Counted from the first letter of the stretch, positions 51,593 through 60,773 are shown. The stretch: 64,000 bases of DNA from Sediminibacterium sp. (GCA_017537025.1 JAFWCB010000006.1:1-64000); one strand, 5' to 3'. Numbers and translations are program-made. The notes: generated by a model from the sequence alone, not told the origin.

Positions 51593-52429
51593 ATGAAAAA
51601 AATGCTCCTCATCCTTTCTGTTGCATCAACAAGTTTTGTTGGATGTAATTCCATTTACAAAAGTCAGCAAACACCGGATGATTTGTACTATTCACCCGGA
51701 CAAGAAATAACTGCTTCAGAACAGCGAAAATATGATCGAGATGCAGAGGAATATCAGCAATATGTTAGCACTATGGATGATAATTATTTACGCATGCGTG
51801 TTTCGAATTACAACAGATGGAGTAGCCTAGATAATTTTTCCTATTGGAACGATATGCGTTATGGATTCTCTCCTATTGGTGTAAATACACTTACCCATGG
51901 TTGGGGATGGAATGATCCCTGGGCGGTTGGGTATAACCCCTGGAATATAGGCTGGAATCCGGGCTGGAATTTGGGCTTTGGAATTAATGCATGGAATACC
52001 TGGTGCCCCAATCCTTATGGCCCCGGCATTTGGGGTAGCCCTGTTTATAATAGTCCTTTTTATTCTGTAATCGGATATGTAAATCCTAAACTTATTACTC
52101 CGGGTGTAAATGCAGGAGCTAATTTAACTGCATACAGAAACAGAACTTATAACAATGGAAATAACTATTCCGGCGGGAAAGATAGCTGGTATGCACCAGG
52201 CACTCAGGGTGGCAACAATAATAATTTCGGTAACCTGGTAAGAAGGGTATTTAGCAACGGTAATAGCAATACCAATGGAAGCTATCCATCAAGCTATGAT
52301 CGGGGTGCAAGAACTTTCTCTTCCAGTTCTTCTAGCAATTCAGGCATGAGCAGTAGCGCCGGTGGTTCCAGTGGTGGATATCACAGCTCAGGAAGCAGTG
52401 CCAGTAGCGGTAGAGGTGGTCGACAATAA
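51593..52429 (+). CDS. Hypothetical lipoprotein with tryptophan/asparagine-rich and serine/glycine-rich tail
   Basis: From ATG 51593 the protein has 278 residues, with a lipoprotein signal (MKKMLLILSVASTSFVGC, Cys18). A polar part (about 20-85, with DRDAEEYQQYVSTMDDNY) is followed by a Trp/Asn/Gly/Pro-rich stretch (GWGWNDPWAVGYNPWNIGWN) and an Asn-rich zone. The last 60 residues are mainly Ser and Gly. I do not recognise the family. Low-complexity tails of this kind are common on surface lipoproteins of Bacteroidota. It is divergent from proS and precedes the FadL-family gene by 64 bp. Confidence 0.7.
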   Translation: MKKMLLILSVASTSFVGCNSIYKSQQTPDDLYYSPGQEITASEQRKYDRDAEEYQQYVSTMDDNYLRMRVSNYNRWSSLDNFSYWNDMRYGFSPIGVNTLTHGWGWNDPWAVGYNPWNIGWNPGWNLGFGINAWNTWCPNPYGPGIWGSPVYNSPFYSVIGYVNPKLITPGVNAGANLTAYRNRTYNNGNNYSGGKDSWYAPGTQGGNNNNFGNLVRRVFSNGNSNTNGSYPSSYDRGARTFSSSSSSNSGMSSSAGGSSGGYHSSGSSASSGRGGRQ

Positions 52430-52493
52430 TCATTACCATTTATTCTTTATTTTTTGTTGATCGAATACATCAGCACGGTAAATTATTACCTAC

Positions 52494-54032
52494 ATGAAAA
52501 AAATATTTCTTCTTTCCATATCTGCTATCCTAGGTATTAGTGCAATAGCACAAAACCCCGATGAGGCATTACGAACAGCTTGGTTTACACAACAAGGTAC
52601 CGCCCGTGTTATGGCTATTGGAGGGGTGATGGGATCTTTGGGTGGTGATATTAGCGCTAACCATATAAACCCCGCCGGTATTGGGTTGTACAAGAATAAA
52701 GAATTTGTTTTATCACCGGGCTTTCTTTTCAACAACAATAAATTCAATTACAGAGGTACCGATTCCACGGCAAAAAATAACGGATTTGGATATGGCACTT
52801 CAGGATTTGTACTCGCAGGTACTAACAAAGGACAGAGTAAGTGGACAAGCTCTGCTTTTGCCATTTCCGTAAATCAGATTGCCAATTATAATAATCGCGT
52901 TCAGTTCAGAGGCTTTAATAATTACAGTTCTTTTACAGAACAATATTTAGAAGAGCTTACCAGAGATAGAGCCGATACAAATGCGGCCTTGAGTAATTAT
53001 ATTTTTGGATCATCATTGGCATTCAGAACTTTTTTGGTAGATACATTAGCAGCACCGAATGGTTCTGTTATTGGCTATCAAAGTTTAGTACCGATTTCAA
53101 CGGGTACTTATCAAATTTATGATGCCAGAACAAGTGGTGGTTATCATGAAATAGCGCTGGGTTTTGCGGGCAATATGGCCGATAAATTATATGTAGGAGG
53201 AAGTTTAACGATACCGATTGTTAAGTATAGTAGAGAATTATTTTACAGTGAAAAAGATGCCACCACAAACCCTGCCAATGAATTCAGTTTCTTTGAATAC
53301 AGAGAAACATTTACATCTAATGCGATTGGTATAGGTGCAAAGTTGGGAGCTATTTATAAACCGGCTGAATATATTCGATTAGGCTTTGCTTTTCATACCC
53401 CACAGTTTATGGCTTATGTAGATAAAATTCGCTCTTCTATCGTTGCTAACACAGAGAATTATGCAGGACTCAGAAAGGCAACGAGTGATGCATTGAACAG
53501 TGGTAATGCGGGAGAAAGAAAATATAATGTAACAACGCCCTGGCGTATGATTGCTAGTGCTAGTTATGTTTTTAGAGAAACAAAAGATATACGTAGACAA
53601 AGAGCGTTTATAAGTGCAGATGTTGAATATGTAAATTACAGAGCCGCGCGTTTTCAGCCTGCCAGTGAAAATTTAAATAACAGTGTCTTACGAGACTATT
53701 ATAGTAATTTGAACAGTACCGTAAAAGATATATACAGAGGAAATATTAATATAAAGCTAGGTGGTGAATTAAAGTTTAAAACATTTATGGTACGTGCCGG
53801 CGGTGCTTATTATGGAAGTCCTTATGCAGATGCAGCTATTAAAGCCAGCAGAACCGTATTATCCGGGGGTTTAGGATATAGAAACAAGGGCATGTTCATA
53901 GACCTTACTTATTCTCATGTAATGAATAAAGATGCGGTATTTGCCTACCGTTTAGCAGATAAAGCCAACACTTTTGCCAATCAAACCGGCAGTGCCGGAA
54001 CAGTAATGGTTACCTTAGGGTTTAAGCTTTAG
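52494..54032 (+). CDS. OmpP1/FadL/TodX-family outer-membrane transport protein
   Basis: This 512-residue protein has a signal peptide (about 1-20) and a long beta-barrel with family features: an N-terminal NPDEALRTAWFTQQGTARVM hatch-like part, GSLGGDISANHINPAGIGLY, and a C-terminal MVTLGFKL. The family carries hydrophobic molecules across the outer membrane, but the substrate here is not known. It may share a transcript with the lipoprotein upstream. A weak stem (GGCTT-AAGCC, 54069-54082) follows the gene. Confidence 0.85.
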   Translation: MKKIFLLSISAILGISAIAQNPDEALRTAWFTQQGTARVMAIGGVMGSLGGDISANHINPAGIGLYKNKEFVLSPGFLFNNNKFNYRGTDSTAKNNGFGYGTSGFVLAGTNKGQSKWTSSAFAISVNQIANYNNRVQFRGFNNYSSFTEQYLEELTRDRADTNAALSNYIFGSSLAFRTFLVDTLAAPNGSVIGYQSLVPISTGTYQIYDARTSGGYHEIALGFAGNMADKLYVGGSLTIPIVKYSRELFYSEKDATTNPANEFSFFEYRETFTSNAIGIGAKLGAIYKPAEYIRLGFAFHTPQFMAYVDKIRSSIVANTENYAGLRKATSDALNSGNAGERKYNVTTPWRMIASASYVFRETKDIRRQRAFISADVEYVNYRAARFQPASENLNNSVLRDYYSNLNSTVKDIYRGNINIKLGGELKFKTFMVRAGGAYYGSPYADAAIKASRTVLSGGLGYRNKGMFIDLTYSHVMNKDAVFAYRLADKANTFANQTGSAGTVMVTLGFKL

Positions 54033-54060
54033 GAAGGTATAGGGTGTAAGGAGTAAGGTC
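54033..54060 (+). repeat. Heptamer array TARGGNN after FadL-family gene
   Basis: Four units in register (GAAGGTA, TAGGGTG, TAAGGAG, TAAGGTC) start directly after the TAG stop (54030-54032), offset by one base from the phase in which the stop would itself be a unit. Confidence 0.65.
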
Positions 54061-54366
54061 GAAGCTTGGGGCTTATAAAAGCCTATTTTCTTTTGTGTTT
54101 ATTTGAAATTAAGTACCTCTATGCTATGGAAGTACAGTTGTATATAGAATTGACCAAATACTTAAAATCGTAAAAAATTGCCATCTGAACAAAAGCTACA
54201 AAAAAGCAACTAGAGACAATTACGAATAATAGAAAAGCAATAAACCAACGTTTACCTAATTACTACATCCACTGTGAAACACGTCGATAAAATAGAAGAT
54301 CTTGAATTAATCTAAAAGTGGCGGTTAATTAATCAGCTTCACTTAGTATACATATTTACAACTAAT
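54061..54366. other. Intergenic stretch between convergent genes, no gene seen
   Basis: This A+T-rich gap of about 300 bp separates the FadL-family gene from rimO, which converge on it. It holds a weak stem-loop with a T-rich tail at 54069-54090. A 15-codon frame at 54126-54173 has no supporting features. I see no RNA gene in it. Confidence 0.5.
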
Positions 54367-55674
54367 TTAAACCACCTCCCCTTCCAAATCATAATCGTAA
54401 GCTTTGGTAATTTTTACGTTCACGAATTCGCCGATGGGTAGTTTTTTGGTAGAGTGGATAACCACTTCATTATCTACTTCCACACTATCAAATTCTGTTC
54501 TGCCTAAATACCTGCCCGCTTCTTTTTTATCGATGATGACTTTGAAAATTTTACCTACTTTTTCTTGATTCTTTTCGTAACTAATTTCTTGCTGTACTTC
54601 CATCACTTCTTGGGCACGCTCGGCTTTTATGTCGGCAGGCACATCATCAACCAAATCATAGGCACTGGTATTCTCTTCATGTGAATATTGGAAGATCCCT
54701 ACCCTATCAAAACGATGTTCTTCTAAAAATGATTTTAGTTCTGTAATATCTTCCTCTGTTTCTCCCGGGAAGCCTGCTATTAATGTAGTTCGCAAACAAA
54801 TACCTGGCACTTTTTCTCTTATTTGATGAATCAGTTCCGTCATTTCAGTTCGTGTAATATTGCGGCGCATAGCTTTAAGCATATTATCACTGGCATGTTG
54901 CAAAGGCATATCCAAGTAATTACAAATATTCGGACGCTCACGCATTACATCTAATATTTCCAACGGAAACTTACTGGGATAGGCATAATGTAATCGAATC
55001 CATTCAAGCCCTTTTACATCTGCGAGTGTATGCAATAAGCGAGGAAGTTCACGCTTCTTATAAATATCTAATCCGTAATAAGTAAGTTCCTGCGCAATCA
55101 ACATGATTTCCTTCACCCCTTTTTGCACTAGAGCTTCTGCTTCTGCAACAATGGCCTCAATAGGTTTACTGATATGTTGACCGCGCATTAGGGGTATGGC
55201 ACAGAAAGAACAAGTTCTGTTACAGCCTTCGCTAATTTTTAGATAAGCGTAATGTTTAGGGGTACTCAATAAACGCTCCCCTAATAATTCAGCTTTATAA
55301 TCAGCCTCAAACTGTTTTAAAATCAAGGGTAATTCTAGTGTACCAAACCAGGCATCTACTTCGGGCATTTCAGCTTCGAGATCGCCCCGATAGCGCTCAC
55401 TTAAACATCCGGTAACATATACTTTATCGAGCTTGCCTCTCCGTTTTAATTCTACCTGATCTAAAATGGTATTGATACTTTCTTCTTTGGCTTTATCAAT
55501 AAATCCGCAGGTATTCACTACTACGATATTATGATCGAGCTTTGCATTTTCATGTACTACAGAAATATCATTGGCGGCTAACTGTCCGCTTAGCACCTCA
55601 CTATCCACCAAATTTTTACTACAACCAAGGGTAATAATATTTACTTTATCTTTTTTAAGGGTTTTTGCCTTCAT
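54367..55674 (-). CDS. rimO: Ribosomal protein S12 methylthiotransferase
   Basis: RimO methylthiolates an aspartate of ribosomal protein S12 using radical SAM chemistry. The 435 residues contain the N-terminal cluster cysteines Cys18, Cys56 and Cys90 (TLGCSKNLVDSE, VNTCGFID, VTGCLSERY), the radical SAM motif GCNRTCSFCAIP (Cys151, Cys155, Cys158) and a C-terminal TRAM domain after about 370. The combination LGCSKNxVDSE marks RimO rather than MiaB. It ends in a 334-bp convergent gap. Confidence 0.96.
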   Translation of the reverse strand: MKAKTLKKDKVNIITLGCSKNLVDSEVLSGQLAANDISVVHENAKLDHNIVVVNTCGFIDKAKEESINTILDQVELKRRGKLDKVYVTGCLSERYRGDLEAEMPEVDAWFGTLELPLILKQFEADYKAELLGERLLSTPKHYAYLKISEGCNRTCSFCAIPLMRGQHISKPIEAIVAEAEALVQKGVKEIMLIAQELTYYGLDIYKKRELPRLLHTLADVKGLEWIRLHYAYPSKFPLEILDVMRERPNICNYLDMPLQHASDNMLKAMRRNITRTEMTELIHQIREKVPGICLRTTLIAGFPGETEEDITELKSFLEEHRFDRVGIFQYSHEENTSAYDLVDDVPADIKAERAQEVMEVQQEISYEKNQEKVGKIFKVIIDKKEAGRYLGRTEFDSVEVDNEVVIHSTKKLPIGEFVNVKITKAYDYDLEGEVV

Positions 55675-55709
55675 TGGGGCAAAGGTACAAAATTGGCTAT
55701 AATAGGGGT

Positions 55710-56366
55710 TTACTCCTCCTTCTTCAACGCATGTATATCTTTTATCAACTGCTCCATTTCCAGTTGAAGGGTACCATTATAAATACCGCGAATTCGGCCG
55801 GAGCGATCTACCAGCATCGTATGTTCGGTGTGCAAGAATTCTGTACTATCTTTTGTAAAACCTAAATCTTCTTCTGCAAAATAAGAGGTGCGAGCCAACG
55901 TGTAAATAGCAGCTTTATTTCCGGTTAACAGATGCCAATTAGGATTGGTAATTTTATAATTATCGGCAAATAGCTTCAATCGGGGCACACTATCAATCCA
56001 GGGTGTTACCGAATAAGAGAGTAGTACAACATCTTTATCATTCGCAAATGCCGAATCCACCAATTTTAGGTTATTAGTCATTTTTGGACAAATACTACCG
56101 CAGCTCGTGAATATAAAGTTAGCAACATGAATTTTATTATGAATAGATTGATTATTGATTATTTGATTGTGCTGATCGGTAAAGGAAAAAGCTGCAATGG
56201 TATGTGTGATTCGCTGCTTCGCTTCGCTCGCAGCTAGAAAATGAGGCGTAAAATCGGGTGTATTATAATAGGGCAAATGTGTAATGCTTTCTTGCTTGGT
56301 ATTACAAGCAAACAATATGATAAGTAATAGCCAACTATAATTTTTTAAAAATACTATCCGATACAT
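55710..56366 (-). CDS. SCO family protein, predicted lipoprotein
   Basis: SCO proteins bind copper and help assemble the Cu-A centre of cytochrome c oxidase or act as thiol reductants. The 218 residues include a lipoprotein signal (LLIILFACNTK, Cys21) and a thioredoxin-like fold. The copper motif is TSCGSICPKM with Cys89 and Cys93, and the distal histidine lies within FLHTEHTML. No cytochrome oxidase gene is in the window. The start overlaps the end of the MORN-like gene by 32 bp, indicating one operon with the upstream genes. Confidence 0.92.
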   Translation of the reverse strand: MYRIVFLKNYSWLLLIILFACNTKQESITHLPYYNTPDFTPHFLAASEAKQRITHTIAAFSFTDQHNQIINNQSIHNKIHVANFIFTSCGSICPKMTNNLKLVDSAFANDKDVVLLSYSVTPWIDSVPRLKLFADNYKITNPNWHLLTGNKAAIYTLARTSYFAEEDLGFTKDSTEFLHTEHTMLVDRSGRIRGIYNGTLQLEMEQLIKDIHALKKEE

Positions 56367-56928
56367 TTACACAGTTTTTCGTTCCTAATAAACCATATCG
56401 CCTACCTGCTTTCATAAAATAATTAGCTTTCACTTTTCCATTATCATAGTAAAATTGCTGAAGCCCTTCTTCATAGCCTTTATGGTAATTCATTCTCTTT
56501 ACCAATAATCCCTGCGGATTCCACTCTTTACATTCTCCTTGATATTCTCCATCCTCAAAATAATACTCCCATTTTTTATTTCCGTTTGGCCACCAACTGG
56601 CTAATTTTCCAACTTTCTTTCCATCTTTAAAAAAACGTTGCTCTTTCCATTTACCACCTGGATAAAATTGCTTCCATTCGCCTTCTTCTCTCCCCTTTTT
56701 AAAACATACTATTTCGATAGTATCTCTGGTACGGGAGTCTAAGGAATAAATAATGCCTGTAAAGGGTTTAGCATTCCAAACCAAAATACCATTTTGTATA
56801 ACAGGTTTAATAGAAGCGCTATTAAACTTTTCAAATCTAAAAGCTGGCTCAACAGTATTTGTACAAGCCGACATTAACAGTATTATCAAACAAATGATAC
56901 TACCTTGAAACCGTACCTGCCGTACCAT
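56335..56928 (-). CDS. MORN-repeat / YwqK-like lipoprotein
   Basis: Starting at ATG 56928 the protein has 197 residues. It has a lipoprotein signal ending LLMSAC and five or more MORN-like repeats, each near GxWxxYYxxGxxK (for example GEWKQFYPGGKWKEQRFFKD and KEWNPQGLLVKRMNYHKG). Such repeats occur in YwqK-type proteins, often labelled antitoxin, but nothing here supports that role; they bind partners or membranes. The start at 57021 is open but would overlap the YHYH gene by 122 bp. Position between SCO and YHYH genes suggests a shared, unknown envelope task. Confidence 0.8.
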   Translation of the reverse strand: MVRQVRFQGSIICLIILLMSACTNTVEPAFRFEKFNSASIKPVIQNGILVWNAKPFTGIIYSLDSRTRDTIEIVCFKKGREEGEWKQFYPGGKWKEQRFFKDGKKVGKLASWWPNGNKKWEYYFEDGEYQGECKEWNPQGLLVKRMNYHKGYEEGLQQFYYDNGKVKANYFMKAGRRYGLLGTKNCVNVSDSIFKKL

Positions 56929-57676
56929 AAAATCCGCTACCATTGATATAAGGATCAGTTGAAGTAATATGATAATGGTAAATGCCATTGGGATATTCTG
57001 TTGTAGCATGTGAATGGCCATGTAGCGCGTCTAAATTACTATTCGTAACAGTAGCACCATTTTCAGTTGGACCATACACCGGAAAACCATCCAATAAAAA
57101 TCCTAATAATGCGCTCTTAGATGCTTTTACCATGGTTAAATACAAGGGCTCAACATGATAATGATAATCTCCACTTTGTGCAGGATGCCCCCAATACTGA
57201 TCAAAAGAAACTACTTCGTTTGTTAAGGGCTGACTGGGGCCAGCGTATTGATTAAAGAACGGAACGCCGTTTAAAGCAACGCCAATGGGTCCTAATGGTG
57301 TTGCTGCTGAAGTAGCTGCCTTAGTTGGATTCAGGGGAATCTTAAAAGTATAGTTTTGCGCACTGATAGAATTAGGGTTTTTACTAAAAGTATTACCACC
57401 AAATGTAGTACCACTAAAAGCTTCGTACAAACTATTCGTGGTAGCATAGTATACACTTTTATGATCGGGTGCACCCGTTACTTTAATATAAACATAAGAG
57501 GCATCGACCGTGATACTGGTAGCTCCATATATCTTAGTATATACATCAGGCACCCCGGTACCCACTACAGTGGATGTACCTGAAGAAGTTGATGTGCTAC
57601 TAGATTTCTTGCAACTAACGCTAACTATGGTAATCGTTGCGAGAGCCATAACGGATATCAATGAAAGGATTTTCAT
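56900..57676 (-). CDS. YHYH-domain protein, predicted lipoprotein
   Basis: This 258-residue protein has a lipoprotein signal (MALATITIVSVSCKKSS, Cys22), a Ser/Thr-rich linker and the YHYH domain. The two YHYH motifs are seen as SGDYHYHVEPLYL and NGIYHYHITSTDPYING, along with LLGFLLDGFPVYG. The histidine arrangement suggests metal binding, but no activity is established for the family. Its end overlaps the MORN-like gene start. It is preceded by the DUF1501 gene at 57753, with a heptamer array in the 76-bp gap. Confidence 0.88.
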   Translation of the reverse strand: MKILSLISVMALATITIVSVSCKKSSSTSTSSGTSTVVGTGVPDVYTKIYGATSITVDASYVYIKVTGAPDHKSVYYATTNSLYEAFSGTTFGGNTFSKNPNSISAQNYTFKIPLNPTKAATSAATPLGPIGVALNGVPFFNQYAGPSQPLTNEVVSFDQYWGHPAQSGDYHYHVEPLYLTMVKASKSALLGFLLDGFPVYGPTENGATVTNSNLDALHGHSHATTEYPNGIYHYHITSTDPYINGSGFYGTAGTVSR

Positions 57677-57727
57677 AATAGTAATTTTATAGTTAGACGC
57701 GTTAATGAAGAGAAACCTTCGCTTATA

Positions 57728-57755
57728 TAATCTTCAATCTGGAATCTGGAATCTA
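57728..57755 (-). repeat. Heptamer array NAGATTN at DUF1501 stop
   Basis: Four units (TAGATTC, CAGATTC, CAGATTG, AAGATTA) in register on the minus strand; the first begins exactly on the TAG stop codon of the DUF1501 gene. Only the first carries a stop. Confidence 0.8.
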
Positions 57756-58994
57756 AATAAACCCTAATCCCTCCTTACCCTTAAACCCCGGCAGAATATA
57801 ATCCAAGCTGGCACTGGCCCCCATTCTTTTGGTTAATATTTCTTGTAAAATAGTTCGATAATCGGTAGTAACGGCCAGATCTACTCCATTATCCAATGCC
57901 TCTGTTGCAAGCCCTTTCCAATCGCCGTACATTTTTCCGCCTTTTACATTACCCCCCATCACCATCATGGCATTACCATAACCATGATCGGTGCCATTAC
58001 TTTTATTGGATTTTATCCTTCTTCCAAACTCACTCATAACAAGTACAGTTAAACGCCCATGATAGCGATCTAGATCATTATAAAATGCATGCAAATTTTG
58101 AGACAAACTTTTCACTAATCCGGGGAACCGATAGGCTTGGTATTCATGCGTATCCCAACCGCCATAATCTACTGTAGCTACGTGTAACCCAATATCCAGC
58201 TTAATGAGCTGTGCAATATTCTTCATCGACTTTCCAAAATCGTCGTCCATATATTGTGCATCTCTATCCGGTTTATAATCAATTGCTTCTCCGTTACCCC
58301 TACGTGGAATTTTCTTCTGAAGCATATCAATGGTGTAAAAAGTTTGTAAGGCTGTTTTACCAAGTGCCGAACCTAAAGGATCATTGTATGCTTTGCGAAT
58401 AATATTATTAAAATGACCATCTGCCTGTAAGGCAAAATCTCCCAGATTATTAACAGACACGGCTGTTGGTGCGCCCCATAAAGAAAGCGGCATTGCAGCG
58501 CCGGCAGCTATGGCCGTGAAATTGGATTTATTATTGATCGTATTCAAATAACGCGCTAACCAACCTTCATTAATTGGTTGCTTCTTTTGAATCCCTTTTT
58601 CGATCATGTCTTGAGCATCAAAATGACTTCTGGTGCCATTTGTTAATCCGCATGAATGAATAATAGCTAACTGATCGGCATCATATAATTCTTTCAATTG
58701 TGCTGCCGACGCATGTAATCGGAAATCCGTTTGTCCCAATCCATTTTTTAGTAATAAGCCTGCATTTTCGCCACTTTCAGTAACGCGAAGTGCCTGTTCT
58801 CTGTCGGCAAAATAATGCCGGTCATTTACCGGTGCCACTAATTGTAAACCATCACAACCTCCGCGTAAAAAAACTAATACAAATAATTCTCCCGTTTGCA
58901 GATCATTATTTTTTAATGCCAAACCGCTAATCCCCGTGAGTAACATACCCGCGGTTGCTGAACTACATGTTTGTATAAAGTCTCTTCTTTGCAT
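57753..58994 (-). CDS. DUF1501 protein with Tat signal
   Basis: This 413-residue protein begins MQRRDFIQTCSSATAGMLLTG, a twin-arginine signal. DUF1501 belongs to the alkaline phosphatase superfamily; landmarks are LVFLRGGCDGLQLVAPVN, HLDGSFN-like (AQDMIEKGIQKK and THEYQAYRFPGLV) and VMSEFGRRIKSNKSNGTDHG. It probably hydrolyses or binds an envelope or extracellular substrate with metal, but no activity has been shown. It is the partner of the DUF1800 gene, 1 bp upstream. DUF1501-DUF1800 pairs recur in Planctomycetes, Bacteroidota and others. Confidence 0.88.
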   Translation of the reverse strand: MQRRDFIQTCSSATAGMLLTGISGLALKNNDLQTGELFVLVFLRGGCDGLQLVAPVNDRHYFADREQALRVTESGENAGLLLKNGLGQTDFRLHASAAQLKELYDADQLAIIHSCGLTNGTRSHFDAQDMIEKGIQKKQPINEGWLARYLNTINNKSNFTAIAAGAAMPLSLWGAPTAVSVNNLGDFALQADGHFNNIIRKAYNDPLGSALGKTALQTFYTIDMLQKKIPRRGNGEAIDYKPDRDAQYMDDDFGKSMKNIAQLIKLDIGLHVATVDYGGWDTHEYQAYRFPGLVKSLSQNLHAFYNDLDRYHGRLTVLVMSEFGRRIKSNKSNGTDHGYGNAMMVMGGNVKGGKMYGDWKGLATEALDNGVDLAVTTDYRTILQEILTKRMGASASLDYILPGFKGKEGLGFI

Positions 58995-58995
58995 A

Positions 58996-60606
58996 TTATC
59001 TAACCTGAAAATCGGGTAACAATAAAATACCGCTGATCAACCACGCAATTTTTTCTTTCCTGAACGGACCTCTTAATCTATTTTCATTATCCGGCTTTCC
59101 TCCATCAGCTAAATGTACCGCCATCGACTGAACAATATCTGCATCTGGTAAGTAGCCTAATATTTTTTTCATCCAAAACTCCGTAATCTCTCTATACGTT
59201 TTTAATGAGTCAGGTGTTTTATCACCTACCTCATGATAAGCATAATTATGCCAACTATGATTGAGCATATTAATTGGGAAATTCCATCTTCTGAGTAACA
59301 TTTCTGAATTGATCCAATACTCTGAATGATCGGGGTAGCCTGTAGGAGTTGGCCATGCGAAAGGTTGCTGCCCCATTTGTAATAAACTCCACATTAAATT
59401 ATCGTTCGGAATAATATCTGCATTTACAGCCCTACACGCCGAAATCACTAACTCTAATGGTCGCTTTAATTTTTTACCCCAGGTAAGTTTACACTCTTCC
59501 GATAATGCGATGAATTGTACAACATGCGCAATTTGATCGGGTTTGTTTACGTATAACATCCACTCCCTTGCCGCTTTTTCGATCAATTGCTCACTTGGTG
59601 TATCGGATACCAATCGGGTACATAATTTTCTACAAATAAACTTAGCGGTTCCGGGATGTGCTGCTAGAATATCTAACACTTTTTTTCCGTCGGCTAAAGG
59701 TGGTTGGTTAGGACTAAACTCTACCCCTAAAATTCTTTTTTGATAATTATCGTGCCATTGTTCGAAATAATAGAATTCTCCATTATTCGGGAAGCGGCCT
59801 CCTTTCCAATCATCTGCGCCGTCGGCTATCGTCCACCCGGTAAAAGCACGAGCTGCTTCGTATACATCCTCATCGATATATCCTTCAGGCATACCTGTTG
59901 TGGCGCCGGGCACTTCGCGCCAGCGATTGTATAAATGGTTCAAATAATGTTCTGCTCCTAAAGTATGTAATTCAAATAATTCGCGTGCATAGTTTTCGTT
60001 AGCGGGGCTTGCCTTACTGCTTGCATTATCTAAATACACTTGCATGGAAACACTTTTAGCGACAGCCTCCAGCATTTGCCTAAAATTACCCAACGCATTT
60101 TTGCGAATAACTTCTCTATCGTAGATAGGAAATGTAACAGCAACCCTATCATCTATATTTATACTTACGTTAAAATGATTATGCCAAAAATCTACCAGCA
60201 ATTCACGCAATTGCCATTTGCTATATATACCACGTAAAATGGTAGCGCCAAAAACTTGTTTGGCCGGATAAATTTTCTCTTCATACGGAACTGAGTCTTG
60301 ATACAGGGGCCAAAGCTCTTGCAAAGAGGCATTGATTAGAGTATACGGTCTGTTTTCTTTTATATTTTTTTTACCGCCACTTGAGCCATATTGCTCATAA
60401 TTGATGGGGTATGTAAGTTTTTGAATTTTTTGGTTGAAGATATCGTCGGCGGAATCGATCGGGTTTACTTGCTCTTCGAGATAATCTTTCAAACCAAGTT
60501 CTTTGATTCTCTTCAAAGAATACTCATCGGGGCCATAGCCTAATTTATTCAGCATGGCATAATCGAAAGGAGGTTGGGTTATTTTGCTGAATATGGAGAT
60601 GCTCAT
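58996..60606 (-). CDS. DUF1800 protein
   Basis: This 536-residue protein has no evident signal peptide; the first residues are MSISIFSKITQPPFDYAMLN. DUF1800 landmarks are LRELLVDFWHNHFNVSIN, NYARELFELHTLGAE and ARAFTGWTIADGADDWKGG, with many histidines (HNHF, HTLG), possibly binding metal. The domain is helical. It is always or often paired with DUF1501, as here, with start and stop separated by 1 bp. I do not know the activity. Confidence 0.88.
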   Translation of the reverse strand: MSISIFSKITQPPFDYAMLNKLGYGPDEYSLKRIKELGLKDYLEEQVNPIDSADDIFNQKIQKLTYPINYEQYGSSGGKKNIKENRPYTLINASLQELWPLYQDSVPYEEKIYPAKQVFGATILRGIYSKWQLRELLVDFWHNHFNVSINIDDRVAVTFPIYDREVIRKNALGNFRQMLEAVAKSVSMQVYLDNASSKASPANENYARELFELHTLGAEHYLNHLYNRWREVPGATTGMPEGYIDEDVYEAARAFTGWTIADGADDWKGGRFPNNGEFYYFEQWHDNYQKRILGVEFSPNQPPLADGKKVLDILAAHPGTAKFICRKLCTRLVSDTPSEQLIEKAAREWMLYVNKPDQIAHVVQFIALSEECKLTWGKKLKRPLELVISACRAVNADIIPNDNLMWSLLQMGQQPFAWPTPTGYPDHSEYWINSEMLLRRWNFPINMLNHSWHNYAYHEVGDKTPDSLKTYREITEFWMKKILGYLPDADIVQSMAVHLADGGKPDNENRLRGPFRKEKIAWLISGILLLPDFQVR

Positions 60607-60663
60607 TACGATACTAAGGTAAAGAACCTATAACGTAATCTACCATATAGTTGGTATATAACT

Positions 60664-60773
60664 CAGACGAAAGACGGTAGACTTTAGACGGGAGAAGGAA
60701 ATTAGACTGTAGGCTGTAGATCGTAGTTGGCGTATAGGCACGAAACGGTCTACCGTCTCCGGTCTATCGTCTA
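60664..60773. repeat. Opposed heptamer arrays TAGACNN at prfC stop
   Basis: From the TAG stop of prfC (60773, minus strand) four units of TAGACNN run to 60746. In the opposite orientation, five units of the same family run from 60664 to 60698 and a further four (TAGACTG, TAGGCTG, TAGATCG, TAGTTGG) from 60703 to 60730. The 11-base arms 60672-60682 and 60748-60758 are perfect inverted copies and can form a hairpin enclosing the other units. Confidence 0.88.

Noticed and set aside
54126-54173. 15-codon frame in the gap between the FadL-family gene and rimO
   Set aside because: It is too short, with no visible ribosome-binding or promoter signal and no conserved motif.
56335-56928. Antitoxin of a toxin-antitoxin system
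   Set aside because: The YwqK label is a database convention. The protein is a lipoprotein with MORN-like repeats and no toxin gene is adjacent.
60664-60773. CRISPR array
   Set aside because: Units are 7 bp and contiguous, with no unique spacers and no cas genes.
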